Source: Homarus americanus (taxonomy: Eukaryota; Arthropoda; Malacostraca; Decapoda; Nephropidae). From it: a DNA stretch of 64,000 nucleotides. Below the pieces are notes generated by a model, which saw nothing but the letters and a program-made list of their open reading frames with translations, ran no database searches and was not told where the DNA came from. This document shows positions 34,593-44,689 of the stretch, in pieces; the stretch's first letter is position 1, and each line of letters opens with the position of its first letter. The stretch is taken from positions 9,475,816 to 9,539,815 of the forward strand of contig NW_024725489.1 of NCBI RefSeq assembly GCF_018991925.1, read 5' to 3'. A program made the translations under genes and the position numbers.

Positions 34593-34675
34593 ATGCTGAT
34601 AACCACAGGGAAACAAGAAAACACGAAGTTCCCAAGCGCTTTCGTGTAATTCACATCTTCAGGGGTGAGCACAGA
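34593..34675 (-). mobile_element. Penelope-like terminus (family 1), inverted
   Basis: Reverse complement of the 28700-28790 segment (CTTTCGTGTAATTCACATC at 34639). No coding part. Confidence 0.8.
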
Positions 34676-35039
34676 CTAAGGAGATGGTTTGGTTGGTTGG
34701 TTATACGGAGAGAAGAGAGCACTAGCTCTGAGAGTGCAAGAAGGGTTCAGTACTAGGTAAAGTTAAGAAGTGGGAAATAGAGGAGGAGGAGGTTAACAGC
34801 AGGTGGGCTATCCACCTTGCGGAGACGGGTTTTTTTGTCTTCCGTCAACAGTGCTTCCTTAGTGGCTCATGGGGTTAGGGAAGGCCGGTCTCAGCCAAGC
34901 TAAGCTAAGTTGTTCTATTTGATGTTTCCTTGGGGCATATTATGATAGGGGGGGGGGGGGGTCCCTCCAGGTCCTTGTGGCACTGGAGGGATGATCCCCC
35001 TCTTTTTCGTATTTTATTTTTTTTTATTTTTTATTGTGG
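34676..35039. other. non-coding spacer with homopolymer runs
   Basis: Inverted copy of the 27331-27611 spacer up to about 34930, then a G-run (34949-34960) and a T-rich run. The T-rich run (35008-35034) may be the poly(A) of the minus-strand jockey-like LINE that starts upstream. Confidence 0.55.
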
Positions 35040-35336
35040 GTGTTTGTGAACTATTTAGGTCTTTGTTTATTTGTGGGGTCCCTCCAGGTCCTTGTGTGAC
35101 TGGAGAGTTGTACCCATCTTTTGGTTCTCTTTTATTGTGTACATAGAGGCTCTGGTTCTTCGTTATCATTTTTTCTGCTTCTAGGCCACCATCTGTGCGA
35201 TGTGTTGTTGTTTTCCTCAATTAGTTGGTTTAGTATGGGATCCTGTTCTTGCTGGATTTTTTCCCATATTGCATTTGCTTGGGTGTGTATTCTGGTGTTG
35301 AGTGGGTCTATGCTGTGTTCTGTGTGTATGTCTTAA

Positions 35337-36755
35337 GAACATAAGAACATAAGAAAGTGGGATACTGCAGGAGGCCGACCGGCCCATACAGGGCAGATCC
35401 CTTTCACACCCATCCCAGCACTTCCATGTGCCCATCCAACTTTGTCTTGAAGCTCCTTAGCGTCCCCGATCCTACTATAGCACTCGGTAGCCTATTCCAC
35501 ATATCCACAACTCTATTACCAAACCAGTGTTCGCCTATATCCTTTCTGAATCGGAATTTATCTAATTTAAAGCCATTTGTTCTAGTTATTTCGTTATTAC
35601 TGAGCTTCAGAACATCTTCCATTTTACCCTTGTTAATCCCACTTACCCACTTGAACACCTCTATCATATCTCCCCTAACTCTACGCCTCTCTAATGAATG
35701 CAAGCCTAAGCTTTTCAGTCTTTCTTCATATGGAAGATTTCTAATATTATGGATCATTTTTGTCATTCTTCTTTGTACTCTCTCCAAAGAATCTATGTCC
35801 ATTCTATAATAAGGACACCAGAATTGAACCGCATAATCCATGTGTGGCCTCACTAATGCTAGGTAAAGTTTCAAGATAACGTCAGCAGTTCTGTTACTCA
35901 CACTCCTAGATATGAACCCAAGAATCCTGTTTGCCTTGTTGCGAACGCTAATACATTGTTTTCTAGGTTTCAAGTCGTTGCTAACAAATACACCTAGATC
36001 TTTTTCACAATCTGAGTTTTCTATTTCCGTGTTACCTAGTTTATACTTAACGTTTGTATTCGTCTTCCCTATCTGTAGTACCTTGCATTTATCAGTATTA
36101 AAATTCATTTGCCAGTCTACTGACCACTCATGTAAGGTATCTAGATCTCTTTGAAGGTGTTCAAAGTCACTGTCTGAATTTATCACTCTCCCCATTTTGG
36201 TATCATCTGCAAATTTACTAATCCTACTAGTTATACCTAAATCAAGATCATTAATGAATATAACAAACAGCAGAGGGCCTAATACAGATCCCTGGGGAAC
36301 TCCGCTTTTGACCGCACCCCAGTCTGACTTAAATCCATTTATGCTGACTCTTTGTTTCCTACCAGTTAACCATGACCTAATCCATTTTAATAATGATCCA
36401 CCTATTCCATGTGCTTCTACCTTCCTTATCAATCTCTCATGAGGGACTCTATCGAATGCTTTACTGAAATCTAAATAAATTATATCATATGACTTATCAT
36501 TATCTACCGCTTCATATACTTCTGAGAAAAAGCTAAGCAAATTTGTGAGACAAGAACGTCCCTGGGTGAACCCGTGCTGAGAAGAATGAATTAAGTTGAA
36601 TGTTTCAAGGTGGCTTCTGATTTTTGTAGCAATAATTGACTCTAGCAACTTGCCTATGATTGACGTGAGACTAATGGGACGGTAATTTGATGCAATTGAT
36701 TTATCACCTTTTTTGAAAATCGGAACTACATTTGCAAGTTTCCAAGCTTCTGGCA
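35337..36755 (-). mobile_element. CR1-like LINE, copy D, 5' truncated
   Basis: Begins within ORF2 at 36755, directly abutting jockey sequence, and ends with three TTCTTATG-type units (complement of 35335-35355). Nearly identical to the same part of copy C. Confidence 0.9.
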
Positions 36756-36756
36756 T
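35404..36756 (-). CDS. CR1 reverse transcriptase, C-terminal 450 residues, open
   Basis: An uninterrupted frame covering SNYRPISLTSI, QHGFTQGRSCLTNLL, YLDFSKAFDRVPH, SGVPQGSVLGPLLF, FADD and the tail ending GHMEVLGWV, with stop at 35404. The first codons come from the truncation point, so no endonuclease is present and the piece has no promoter of its own. It differs from copy C at only a handful of residues, for example SGVPQG versus SRVPQG, and GEHWFG versus GKQWFG. Confidence 0.85.
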   Translation of the reverse strand: MPEAWKLANVVPIFKKGDKSIASNYRPISLTSIIGKLLESIIATKIRSHLETFNLIHSSQHGFTQGRSCLTNLLSFFSEVYEAVDNDKSYDIIYLDFSKAFDRVPHERLIRKVEAHGIGGSLLKWIRSWLTGRKQRVSINGFKSDWGAVKSGVPQGSVLGPLLFVIFINDLDLGITSRISKFADDTKMGRVINSDSDFEHLQRDLDTLHEWSVDWQMNFNTDKCKVLQIGKTNTNVKYKLGNTEIENSDCEKDLGVFVSNDLKPRKQCISVRNKANRILGFISRSVSNRTADVILKLYLALVRPHMDYAVQFWCPYYRMDIDSLERVQRRMTKMIHNIRNLPYEERLKSLGLHSLERRRVRGDMIEVFKWVSGINKGKMEDVLKLSNNEITRTNGFKLDKFRFRKDIGEHWFGNRVVDMWNRLPSAIVGSGTLRSFKTKLDGHMEVLGWV

Positions 36757-37688
36757 TGTGCTGTTTTTATGTATGGTGGTTGGTGTTTTGCCGCTCTTCT
36801 GAGGGCTATATTTTGCACCGCTTGAAATTTAAGTTGATTTGTTCTTGCGATTGTGTTCAGAGGTATAGGAGGGTATTCTAAGTGTGGTCTGATCAGTGCT
36901 TTATATAGGTGCAATTGCGTGTTGGTGTTTAATTGGCGGAATCTTCTGAGCTTTGTAAGTTGTGATTTTGCCATAGTTATTCTTTCGTTGATGTGGGGGA
37001 AAATTACGTTTCTGGATACCTTGAGTCCTAATATTTTTCCGTTGGCAGCATATGGTATTTTTTGGTTGTTGACAATAATAGGGTAGGGGTTTGTTTTTGC
37101 GATGTGAATTATTTTGAGTTTTTGGACATTGGTTTTTGTCTTCCATTTTCGTTCATAGTTATTTATTATCTCTATTTCTCTGCTTGTTCTAATGGCCATC
37201 ATTTGTTTGGATTTTCCGGGGTACCTGACTATCTGTGTGGCATCATCAGCGTATGCTATATATTCTGATTGCCGTGGTTGCGGCATGTCTGCTGTGTATA
37301 CAGTGTATAATGTCGGCGACATATTACTGCCTTGGGGAACTCCACTATGAAGGTTAAAAGTTTGTCCTAGATGGTTGTCGATGATTAATTTGGCCTTTCT
37401 GTTGTCTAAGAAATTGCATAGTAGTGTTGTGATATTGGTAGGCATGTCCAATTTGATTATTTACAACTTCAGTCCTTCATGCCAGACTTTATCAAATGCT
37501 TTTGACACATCTCTTAGAATTATATTGCATTGGTCTCTGTTGCTTGCAGCATTTGCAATTGATTCGTATATTAGTGCTATTGCTGTGTTGGTTCCTCGAT
37601 TTTTTCGAAAGCCGTGTTGTCTCGGGTTATATTTGTTTTCTTGGTCTAGAAAATTTCTAAGTCTGTGGAGAAGTACATAACAAGGCAT
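36757..37688 (-). pseudogene. jockey-type LINE reverse transcriptase fragment
   Basis: Minus strand: NPRQHGFRKNRGTNTAI and LRDVSKAFDKVWHEGL, then a stop at 37461. It continues in the same frame with LHSGVPQGSNMSPTLYTVY, the catalytic YADDATQI, and the thumb region with YKALIRPHLEY. The endonuclease and earlier RT blocks are lost to 5' truncation. Distinct from CR1 by its SPTLYT and YADD wording. Confidence 0.85.
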
Positions 37689-37809
37689 ATATATACAGTA
37701 GAGGAGAGTGAGATCAAGTTCCTAGGGGACAGTGAGTGTTCACAATGGTCCGGTCACTAGGCAGTGACCCTACTAATCTTCGTTAGCACAGCAGTAGTCC
37801 GTAGTCAGT

Positions 37810-38193
37810 TCAGAGGGTAAGATGACCCAACCTTCTCACCTGGTTACAAATCTTCTTAATTACGAAATTATCCAGTTTGTACATACCATTACTCAAATTC
37901 GTGTTGACGGATTCGGTATGTTTAATGAGACTGGATTCTATAATGTTCCTACTGTCAATTGAATTACAAGGTAATATTGAGGAGGTATTATCCATGTCAA
38001 TGCAATGCTTATTATCCCTCAAATGAAAAAACAGAGCATTGGATTCCTGGCATGTTCTAACACTATATTTATGTTGTTTAAGTCTAGTTTCAAGATCTTT
38101 ACCTGTCTGGCCTAAGTAAAACATATTACATTCCTTGCAAGGAACCTTGAAAATGCAGCCGCCTGCATGGTTGGGGGAGTTTTTTATTAACAT
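37810..38193 (-). CDS. Penelope-like GIY-YIG endonuclease domain
   Basis: 127 open codons: GCIFKVPCKECNMFYLGQTG, LETRLKQHKYSVRT, NALFFHLRDNKH, IIESSLIKHTE. Close relative of 28188-28571. GIY has become GCIF, a conservative change also tolerated in the relatives. Separated from its RT by frame loss. Confidence 0.8.
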   Translation of the reverse strand: MLIKNSPNHAGGCIFKVPCKECNMFYLGQTGKDLETRLKQHKYSVRTCQESNALFFHLRDNKHCIDMDNTSSILPCNSIDSRNIIESSLIKHTESVNTNLSNGMYKLDNFVIKKICNQVRRLGHLTL

Positions 38194-38412
38194 TTGTTTT
38201 ACAGTGCATTAGTTTTTAAATGCCACATTGGCGTTCCAGGTTTTTATTTGTAAAGGAATTTGAGAGAAATTTTTGTGAAATGGTAATACTAGGAGATTCT
38301 TATGGTCATGGGTGGGCTTGGGATCGGTTCTATAAAAAAAATTCTTAGTAATGTTAAGGCATTTGTCTATAAAAGATCAAGGGTACTTAAGGTTCAAGCC
38401 AATATTATAGAT

Positions 38413-39212
38413 TTATTTACATTCCTCATCAATGAATTCCGGACTACAAATTCTCAAAGTACGTAAAAACATTGATGAAAATACTGACTGTTTGACTTTA
38501 TTATGGAGTGCAGAATAATAATGAATGTATGAACACACATTAGTAGGTTTCCTATAAATACTGAACTTAAAGGTGTTACCTATTCTGTGGATCAGACAGT
38601 GTAGGAATGGCAATTTACAGTCATGCTCTAATTCCACAGTGAATTTGATCGAGGTGGCTAAGTTGTTAAGTTGCGGCAGAAAAGCTTTTAGGTCCTCATT
38701 ACATGGCCAGAGACATAATACATCATCTACATATCTAAACCAGACTGATGAAGGTGGTAAAATATTGCTTAATAGTTTTGTTTTCAAAGAAGTCCATATA
38801 TAAGTTGCTTAATACTGGTGAAAGCGGATTACCCATTGCCATACCAAGTTTTTCAGCTCCATTGAATTCAAATTTACAATCCTTAATACATAGTTTGATG
38901 AGTTCGATGATGTCGGGTTTCGAGATGGGCAATGAAATATTGTCCAGGGAATCTATGAGGAACTCCAGTAAATCATCAACTGGGACGTTTGTAAAGAGTG
39001 ATGTTACATCAAAACTGACCAGTTAAAATCACAATTAATGTGTAGGTTATTGAGTTTATTAACCAGATCCATATTATTCTTGATATTAGAGTTAAAAATG
39101 TTACCAACTAGTGGATTTAGTAAAGAAACTAACCATTTAGATAATTTATAAGAGATTGACCCAACTGAGCTAATGATGGGTCATGCTGAGTTATTAGGCT
39201 TATGAGTCTTGG
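38413..39212 (-). pseudogene. Penelope-like reverse transcriptase, broken
   Basis: Pieces in different frames: an N-terminal part near 39010-39180 (KLSKWLVSLLNPLVGN-like), then GMAMGNPLSPVLSNLYMDFFE (38932-38735), then WFRYVDDVLCLWP (38787-38413) with LPFLHCLIHRIG and FIDEEC. The motif order is that of Penelope RT: fingers, the MGNPLSP block and the YVDD block. At least two frameshifts. Confidence 0.8.
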
Positions 39213-39213
39213 T

Positions 39214-39675
39214 TGTTTATGCTCATAGGAGCGTTATTGGTTTGATGCTGGAGAAATAAACCCTCAACGTTGACTCGTACCATATAATTCGGTCAAAACC
39301 TGTCAAAGAACAATTCTCATATTACAAATGCTGTTATCTCAGAACACATACTATGAATAATACAATCAATTTACAGTACATAGCCTGTTAACATCTTAAA
39401 TATAACTCACATGTTATAGCTGTTGATACAGGAGACAAATTGTATGATATGATCAAATTACAGTACATAAATATACTTATTAAAGTTATTTAGAGTTTCT
39501 TAGCAGATTCTAATACTTCACGATCACTCACGTTTTAGGGTCTAGTGGTCTAAACTAACGTGTTGTCTGTCCTGTAGAAATCGGTAGACTACCCTCGAGG
39601 GCAATCGCAGCCCGAAGGCGAGGGCCGTCTGTTTCGTATTGAGACACGTCAGCAGATTCGTCAACAAATTCATGC
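39214..39675 (-). repeat. BEL/Pao 3' LTR
   Basis: Matches 50202-50660 almost throughout (GCTCATAGGAGCGTTATTGG, then ACTCGTACCATATAATTCGG), with small differences. The outer edge TGTTTATG begins where Penelope sequence ends. Confidence 0.85.
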
Positions 39676-39698
39676 ACGGCAACCATTGGATTCATATC

Positions 39699-40678
39699 CT
39701 AGGGTCGGTAGCACCGTGGAAAGTGAACACGTGATACGTGAGGAAGTTCATCCAACCATCTTTGCCATGCTACCCTGTTTTGTTCAGTGATTCGTTCATC
39801 CCATCCAACACCTCGTCTACACTCATTTTGGAATATGATTTTGGCTCTTATGACACTAAGAGCGATGAGTCCCAGTGTGTCATATATAGAGCTGACCATA
39901 CTCAAAAGGCCTCGTTTCGTCTCCGGTTTCTTAGGGATCTGGGCCCGGACCGCTAGTTCGTCCTTTTCCAGGTCCCATAAGATTCCCAACGCTCGTTCAG
40001 TGGGGAGCCTGTCATCTTTCAAAATTACTTCCTTTACTCCCACGGCTTTCTCTGTATGTGGAATTGCCTTGAGGACCTACTTGTGACTACAGACCCACTT
40101 CGTAAGTCTGAATCCGCCCCTTTTCATCAGCTTTCTCAGCCGATGGGTAATTATCGTTGCCTTTCCCGGCGAATCTACTGAGAGAAGCAAATCGTCGACG
40201 TGGAAGTTACGATTCGCTTTCTTGATGTCGTCATGGAGACTTTCCCTGTAATCTTGGAATGTTCGTTGATGCGCATACCCGGCACATGAGGGACTCCACA
40301 CTATCCAAAGCGATGTACTGTCATTCGGTAAGTGGTGGGGGCCCCTGACAGCTGGTCGTCCGTCCACTATAAGAATTGTAAGACATTTCGATGTTCGGGT
40401 ACTACTCTCACTTGGTGGAACATTGCCTCGATATCAGCCATGAGTGCCACCTTTCCTTGTCTGAATCTGATGAGGACTCCCATCAATTTCTTGTTAAGGT
40501 CTGACCCTTGCATCACCTGGCTGTTCAACGACATCGACCCATATTCGGATGCACAATCAAACACCATTTTCACCTTTTCTGGCTTGTTGGAATTCAACAC
40601 AGGGTGGTGTGAGAGATACCAGGTCTTCCCGGGTGCAACACTGAGTTCTCGACGTGGGACTCGCTCAGCATGTCCCTC
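39699..40678 (-). pseudogene. BEL/Pao reverse transcriptase, broken
   Basis: Minus strand pieces in several frames. VKMVFDCASEYGSMSLN, MADIEAMFHQVRV and HRNVLQFL end at 40367. Then FHVDDLLLSV, the YVDD-box equivalent with His for Tyr, ends at 40077. Then LPTERALGILWDLE, TKRGLLSMVSSIYDTLG and WQRWLDELPHVSRVHFPRCY end at 39699. These are the canonical BEL/Pao RT and connection segments in order. At least two frame changes. The upstream half of the exon is beyond the LINE at 46957. Confidence 0.85.
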
Positions 40679-40688
40679 GTCGATTAGA
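40679..40688. repeat. target-site duplication of the I-group LINE, 3' side
   Basis: GTCGATTAGA, identical to 46947-46956. BEL pol reads RLID on one side and LIDEGHAERVP on the other. Confidence 0.9.
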
Positions 40689-40710
40689 TGTTGTTGTTGT
40701 TGTTGAGATT

Positions 40711-40728
40711 GTCGGACCGTAGTCCGAC
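40711..40728 (-). promoter_or_regulatory. 3' stem-loop of the LINE
   Basis: Seven-base perfect arms with a four-base loop just before the CAA tail, a position where LINE RTs recognise their RNA. Confidence 0.5.
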
Positions 40729-40973
40729 ACGGGCCTTTGCCTATAGGCGGCCCGTTTGGTGGTTCCGGCTGGAGCTCCAGGAGCAGCCAGACCGGATTGG
40801 GATTGGAGGTGGTCCCACCTGCAGATTGGAGGGATACTGCAGGTTGCAAGTGTGAGCGGACCCCCGATCAGTGGACGCTTACCACCAGCCCCCACTCTTG
40901 GACGTGGTCAGCTTCGGAGTGGCGCGCCCCCCGAACTGGGGTCCGCACTTGCTGGGAGAGGATGCTTTCTAAG

Positions 40974-42407
40974 CTATCTGGGTGGTGGGTATCGTGTGAT
41001 GACCCGGAGTAGGTGGTGAATGTGGTCTGTATGGGCCTTTCGGGTTAGAGTGGCCGCTGGTGTTGTGTGTGTTTCTTGGGAGATTTGAGTTCTGTTTCGG
41101 AGGCTTTGTGTGACCTCGCAATCGAGGAGATAGTGTTCAAGTGGGTTGGCTGCTGGCTCCTGACAGTAGGTGCATTCCATGACGTCATTTCCGATCATCT
41201 GCCAGGAGCACTTGTACCCTAGTCGTAGTCGATGAAGGCTGACTTGGGTTTGTCTTGGAGTTTTCTTGTCAGCGAAAGGTGGTTCCCCTTTTGTGGCCGC
41301 CAGGTACCATTTGGCTGATTGGGAACCAGCGTTGAGTGCATGAAGGAAGCTCTTTTTGATGTGGAGCTTGGTAGTCTTTCTGAGGTGATTCTTGATCTGT
41401 TGCACACTTGCTGGAACTTGGATGTGTACGCTACTAGAACGTGTAGCTGCCTTGGCTGCTTCGTCTGCCACGTCGTTTCCTCCGATCCCTACATGACTGG
41501 GAATCCAGTGTAAGACGACTGGTCGGTTTTGGCTTTGGAATTCCTGTAGCTGTGCGAGGATCGAGGTGATGATGTGGACGTTGTCTCTTGGTTGACTGTG
41601 TTGCAGCGCCTGCATGGCCGATTTCGAGTCCGTGTGAATTATGATGGACTTGTTGTGTTGTGTTGCAGCGTGTTGTAGGGCCTTTGAGATTGCTACCAGT
41701 TCTGTTTGTAGGGTGGAGCAGTCATTGGAAAGTCTCCATTGGAGGGTCTGACCTTGGGTGTAGAAGGCCGCTCCGGATCTATGATGTTTTGGGTCCACCG
41801 AGCCGTCTGTGAAGTATGATGCTGCATCAGCCGGTGTCTCGGTGGCTATGGCTTCGAGAGTTATTTTTTTGAGGTCCTCCTTCTGGAGGTTGGCTTTACT
41901 ATCGCCTAGGTCGGTAAATTTGAGTGTGGCTGGTGGAGGGCTCCATGGTGGAGGAACAGCGTAACCATTGTCTCGTGTGTCTTGGTTGTTCTTGACGAGT
42001 GTTTCTGCTTGCAGGTGTCGGATGACCTCGCTTGCCTCGTGCGACCAGGTGGCCCCTCGCACTCTGTGGTCGAGGTGGAGGGAGGCACTGATTCGAATTT
42101 TGGCAACTGTGGGCTTATCTGATCTACAGATTTTGGCGAGGAGACCGGCTGTCACCTGCTTGACTCGTACTGCCAGGGGTGGTAGTTCGGTTTCCATTTG
42201 CAAATTGCAAATTCTGGTCCACATGGGTGCTCCGAGCATGGTCCTGAGAGCATTATTTTGGATTACTTCTAGCTTGGCTATTTGGTCTTCTCTCAGTCGA
42301 ATGAGTGCTGGAGCACTGTAATCTACCAGCGATCTGATGGCGGCCGTGTAGTAGGCTTTGAGCACATGAAGGCTTGCTCCTGCAGTTGTGCTGGTGAGCG
42401 ACCTCAT
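40974..42407 (-). CDS. LINE ORF2 C-terminal part: RT thumb, RNase H and zinc-finger end
   Basis: 477 codons, open. The early part (HVLKAYYTAAIRSLVDYSAP, then LEVIQNNALRTMLGAP) is the thumb/connection region. RNase H follows with its acidic residues in YFTDGSVDPK, LQTELVAISKAL, IHTDSKSAMQAL and GNDVADEAAKAA, and HWIPSHVGI between the last two. The end has a CTYCQEP...LEHYLLDC cysteine-histidine motif. In frame it should follow the RT at 42407, but one base is gained or lost there, so the two halves lie in different frames. Confidence 0.85.
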   Translation of the reverse strand: MRSLTSTTAGASLHVLKAYYTAAIRSLVDYSAPALIRLREDQIAKLEVIQNNALRTMLGAPMWTRICNLQMETELPPLAVRVKQVTAGLLAKICRSDKPTVAKIRISASLHLDHRVRGATWSHEASEVIRHLQAETLVKNNQDTRDNGYAVPPPWSPPPATLKFTDLGDSKANLQKEDLKKITLEAIATETPADAASYFTDGSVDPKHHRSGAAFYTQGQTLQWRLSNDCSTLQTELVAISKALQHAATQHNKSIIIHTDSKSAMQALQHSQPRDNVHIITSILAQLQEFQSQNRPVVLHWIPSHVGIGGNDVADEAAKAATRSSSVHIQVPASVQQIKNHLRKTTKLHIKKSFLHALNAGSQSAKWYLAATKGEPPFADKKTPRQTQVSLHRLRLGYKCSWQMIGNDVMECTYCQEPAANPLEHYLLDCEVTQSLRNRTQISQETHTTPAATLTRKAHTDHIHHLLRVITRYPPPR

Positions 42408-44689
42408 TATACAGTATTGTGTCTGCTCTTCGTCCTGTGCCTGAGATACTCGAGTTGCGGCTTGAAGGTGAGTTTCTGGTCAAACCAGATTCCAAGACAC
42501 TGGTGGGTGTTGGTCCAGACTACCGGCGTGTTTTGTATGGAGAGCGTCTTGTCTAGTGTGTCTGTGCAGATAGCCATCGCTTTCGACTTGGCTGGATTTA
42601 TCTTGAGTCCAAGTCTGTTGCACTCCTCTTCTATAAGTTGGAGTGCGTGTTGCGTGTTGGCTAGTCTGTTCGATCCTCTTACTATAAGCTGTAAGTCGTC
42701 TGCATAGCATAGGAGCTTGGCTGTTTGTCTGAAAGGAAGTTTGACTAGATTTTCCATCAGGACATTGAACAGCATTGGACTGAGGATGCCTCCTTGTGGG
42801 GTTCCGTTTTCATGGACCCTGTAGCTTGAGGTTGCTCCCTGAAAGCGTACTCGTGCTTCTCTCTGTGTGAGGTAGTTCTGGATCCACCCCAGCAACCTTC
42901 CTTTGACGCCTTTTTTAGCGAGCGTAGTTGTAATGGCCAATGGATTTGCTAGTTCGAAGGCTTTCTCCAGGTCGAGGAAGACCACCAGAGCTGGTTTGTT
43001 GTCCACTGTGCTGAGTATCTCGGCGATGTTGTTGCCTGTGCCGGTGTTCTCGGTGTAAGCAAAGATGTGAGGGTGTGGGCTGCCTACTTTCCACTTGAGT
43101 CGGTTGAGAGCCATTCTTTCTCCCGTCTTCGCTATGCAGCTGAGAAGGGAGATGGGCCTCGGTTTGTCTGGTTCTCTGGGCTTCGGAATGGGCTGTATAT
43201 CTGCCTTCTTCCATTCCGGTGGGAGTCTTTGTGCTGTCCACGAGGCATTGATGGCTTGCAGCAGAGCCTCGTGTCCGGCTGTACCGGCATGAGAAAGCAT
43301 GGAGTAGGTTATCCTGTCGGCCCCTGGTGCTGTGTCCTTGCTTCGTTTTAGCGACTTCTGGAGTTCTTGCTGGTTGAATGGTCTGTCAGTGTCATCTTCA
43401 CTGTTGCAGGCCTCTTCGATCATCTGGAGTCTGACCTGTCGCAGACGCCGTTGTGTCTCCTCCGCCTGTCTCGGGAGGTTTTTCGTTGCTGCTCGGTCAG
43501 AGAACAGTTTTGCAAGTCTCTCGGCTTCCTCTTCTGGGTTGGGATGGGTTGGTGGTGGTGGTGTTGCCTTCCCAGATGCCCTTCGGATCTGGGCCCACAT
43601 CTTGCCAAGGGAGGTGTGATCGTTCAGTTCGGAGCACCACTTGAGCCAGCTTACGTTTTTTATTTCTTCCTTCTCTTCCCTGGTATCCTTAACTATGACT
43701 TGCAGGAGATGTCTGTTTGTTGCCGTGGGATGTCTCCTGTAGTTTCTTCGGGCCATGTTCACTCTGTGGTTGAGTTCTTTCACCCTGGGACAGTAGTACC
43801 AGTAATCATTGTACTGTCTTGATGTGGGTTTTGTTTTTGGGATAGCCTCTTCTGCCGCTTGGTGAAACGCCTCGACCAATTGGTGGTGGAGGGTTGTCTC
43901 ATCCACGGGTGCTGCGCCGGCCGGCTGTGATTTTTCGCGCCACTTAGCCAGGTGTTTCTTAAAGAGTCCCCAGTCTGCCTTTTGGGTATTGTATCTCCAT
44001 CTCGGGGGGGGTGGAGTGGGGAGTTTGTTCACCTTCAGCGTTGTTAGGGTTGCGAAGTGGTCGCTGGTCAGCGTGGGGTGTATCTGCCAGGAGGCCGAAG
44101 GCTGTAGTGCACTGGAGACGAAGGTTAGATCTAGCCTTCCTCCCCTAGTGTGGGTGGGCTCTCCGGTGTTCAGGAGGCAGATCTCGGGTGTATCTTGAAA
44201 GGTGGTGTATAGGTGTAGGCCGTCTTCATTTGTGGGGCTTGCCGAGCTTAGGAAGGGATGATGTGCGTTGAAATCCCCTCCTATGAGTGTGGCGTGGTCA
44301 GCGGCCGAAGCAAATAATTGAGTAACCTCCAGTGAGCCCCTTGGGTTCTTGTAGATGTTGTGAACAGTTAATTCCCGTTCTTGGAGGGTTACTTTGACGG
44401 CCTGTGTCTCGATGTTTTCCCCACATGGAAATTGCTGCGTGACATCGGCGGAGGGTATGCTTGACTTGACCAAGATCATACATCCTCTTGTTGACGCCTG
44501 CGTGAAATGCCTCCTGTATGTCTTGTAACCGCTGAATTTGAAACAGTGGTGTTCTTGTAGAAGTGTTTCTTGTAGGAGTATGATTTCAAGCTTGTCCTTG
44601 GCTGCTGCTTCTTGTAGGAGGTGTTTCTTGTTTTTGATGCCCTGAGCATTCCATGTTAGGATGTTCAGGGTGCTGATGTTTTCCACCAC
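42407..44689 (-). CDS. LINE ORF2 N-terminal part: AP-like endonuclease and reverse transcriptase
   Basis: Endonuclease: LNILTWNAQGIKNKKHLL, LLQETLLQ, then GGDFNAHHP and SDHFATL. RT: KKADIQPIPKP, KPRPISLLSCIAKTGERM, AYTENTGTGNN, FLDLEKAFELANP, NGTPQGGILSPMLFN and the catalytic CYADDLQL. The frame is open for more than 900 codons up to a stop created by a single-base shift at 42407. No ATG precedes the endonuclease in this frame; the open frame simply overlaps the 3' part of ORF1 in the -1 frame as far as about 45385. The start given is the first GTG next to the domain. Confidence 0.85.
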   Translation of the reverse strand: MVENISTLNILTWNAQGIKNKKHLLQEAAAKDKLEIILLQETLLQEHHCFKFSGYKTYRRHFTQASTRGCMILVKSSIPSADVTQQFPCGENIETQAVKVTLQERELTVHNIYKNPRGSLEVTQLFASAADHATLIGGDFNAHHPFLSSASPTNEDGLHLYTTFQDTPEICLLNTGEPTHTRGGRLDLTFVSSALQPSASWQIHPTLTSDHFATLTTLKVNKLPTPPPPRWRYNTQKADWGLFKKHLAKWREKSQPAGAAPVDETTLHHQLVEAFHQAAEEAIPKTKPTSRQYNDYWYYCPRVKELNHRVNMARRNYRRHPTATNRHLLQVIVKDTREEKEEIKNVSWLKWCSELNDHTSLGKMWAQIRRASGKATPPPPTHPNPEEEAERLAKLFSDRAATKNLPRQAEETQRRLRQVRLQMIEEACNSEDDTDRPFNQQELQKSLKRSKDTAPGADRITYSMLSHAGTAGHEALLQAINASWTAQRLPPEWKKADIQPIPKPREPDKPRPISLLSCIAKTGERMALNRLKWKVGSPHPHIFAYTENTGTGNNIAEILSTVDNKPALVVFLDLEKAFELANPLAITTTLAKKGVKGRLLGWIQNYLTQREARVRFQGATSSYRVHENGTPQGGILSPMLFNVLMENLVKLPFRQTAKLLCYADDLQLIVRGSNRLANTQHALQLIEEECNRLGLKINPAKSKAMAICTDTLDKTLSIQNTPVVWTNTHQCLGIWFDQKLTFKPQLEYLRHRTKSRHNTV

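Larger units (their letters stand above)
35040..37690 (-). mobile_element. jockey-type LINE, 5' truncated, split by CR1 copy D
   Basis: Minus strand. RT fragments run 37688-36760, then CR1-D interrupts (36755-35337). The C-terminal coding end then resumes (35335-35120; IWEKIQQEQDPILNQLIEEN) and finishes in non-coding sequence with a poly(A)-like end. The related end at 27185 supports the continuity. Confidence 0.8.
37690..39212 (-). mobile_element. Penelope-like element, copy 3 (family 1)
   Basis: Minus strand: RT parts from 39212 down to 38413, an endonuclease at 38193-37810, and a short terminal segment to about 37690. Its 5' end is cut exactly where the BEL LTR begins (39214). Coding frames are broken at several places. 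Confidence 0.8.
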
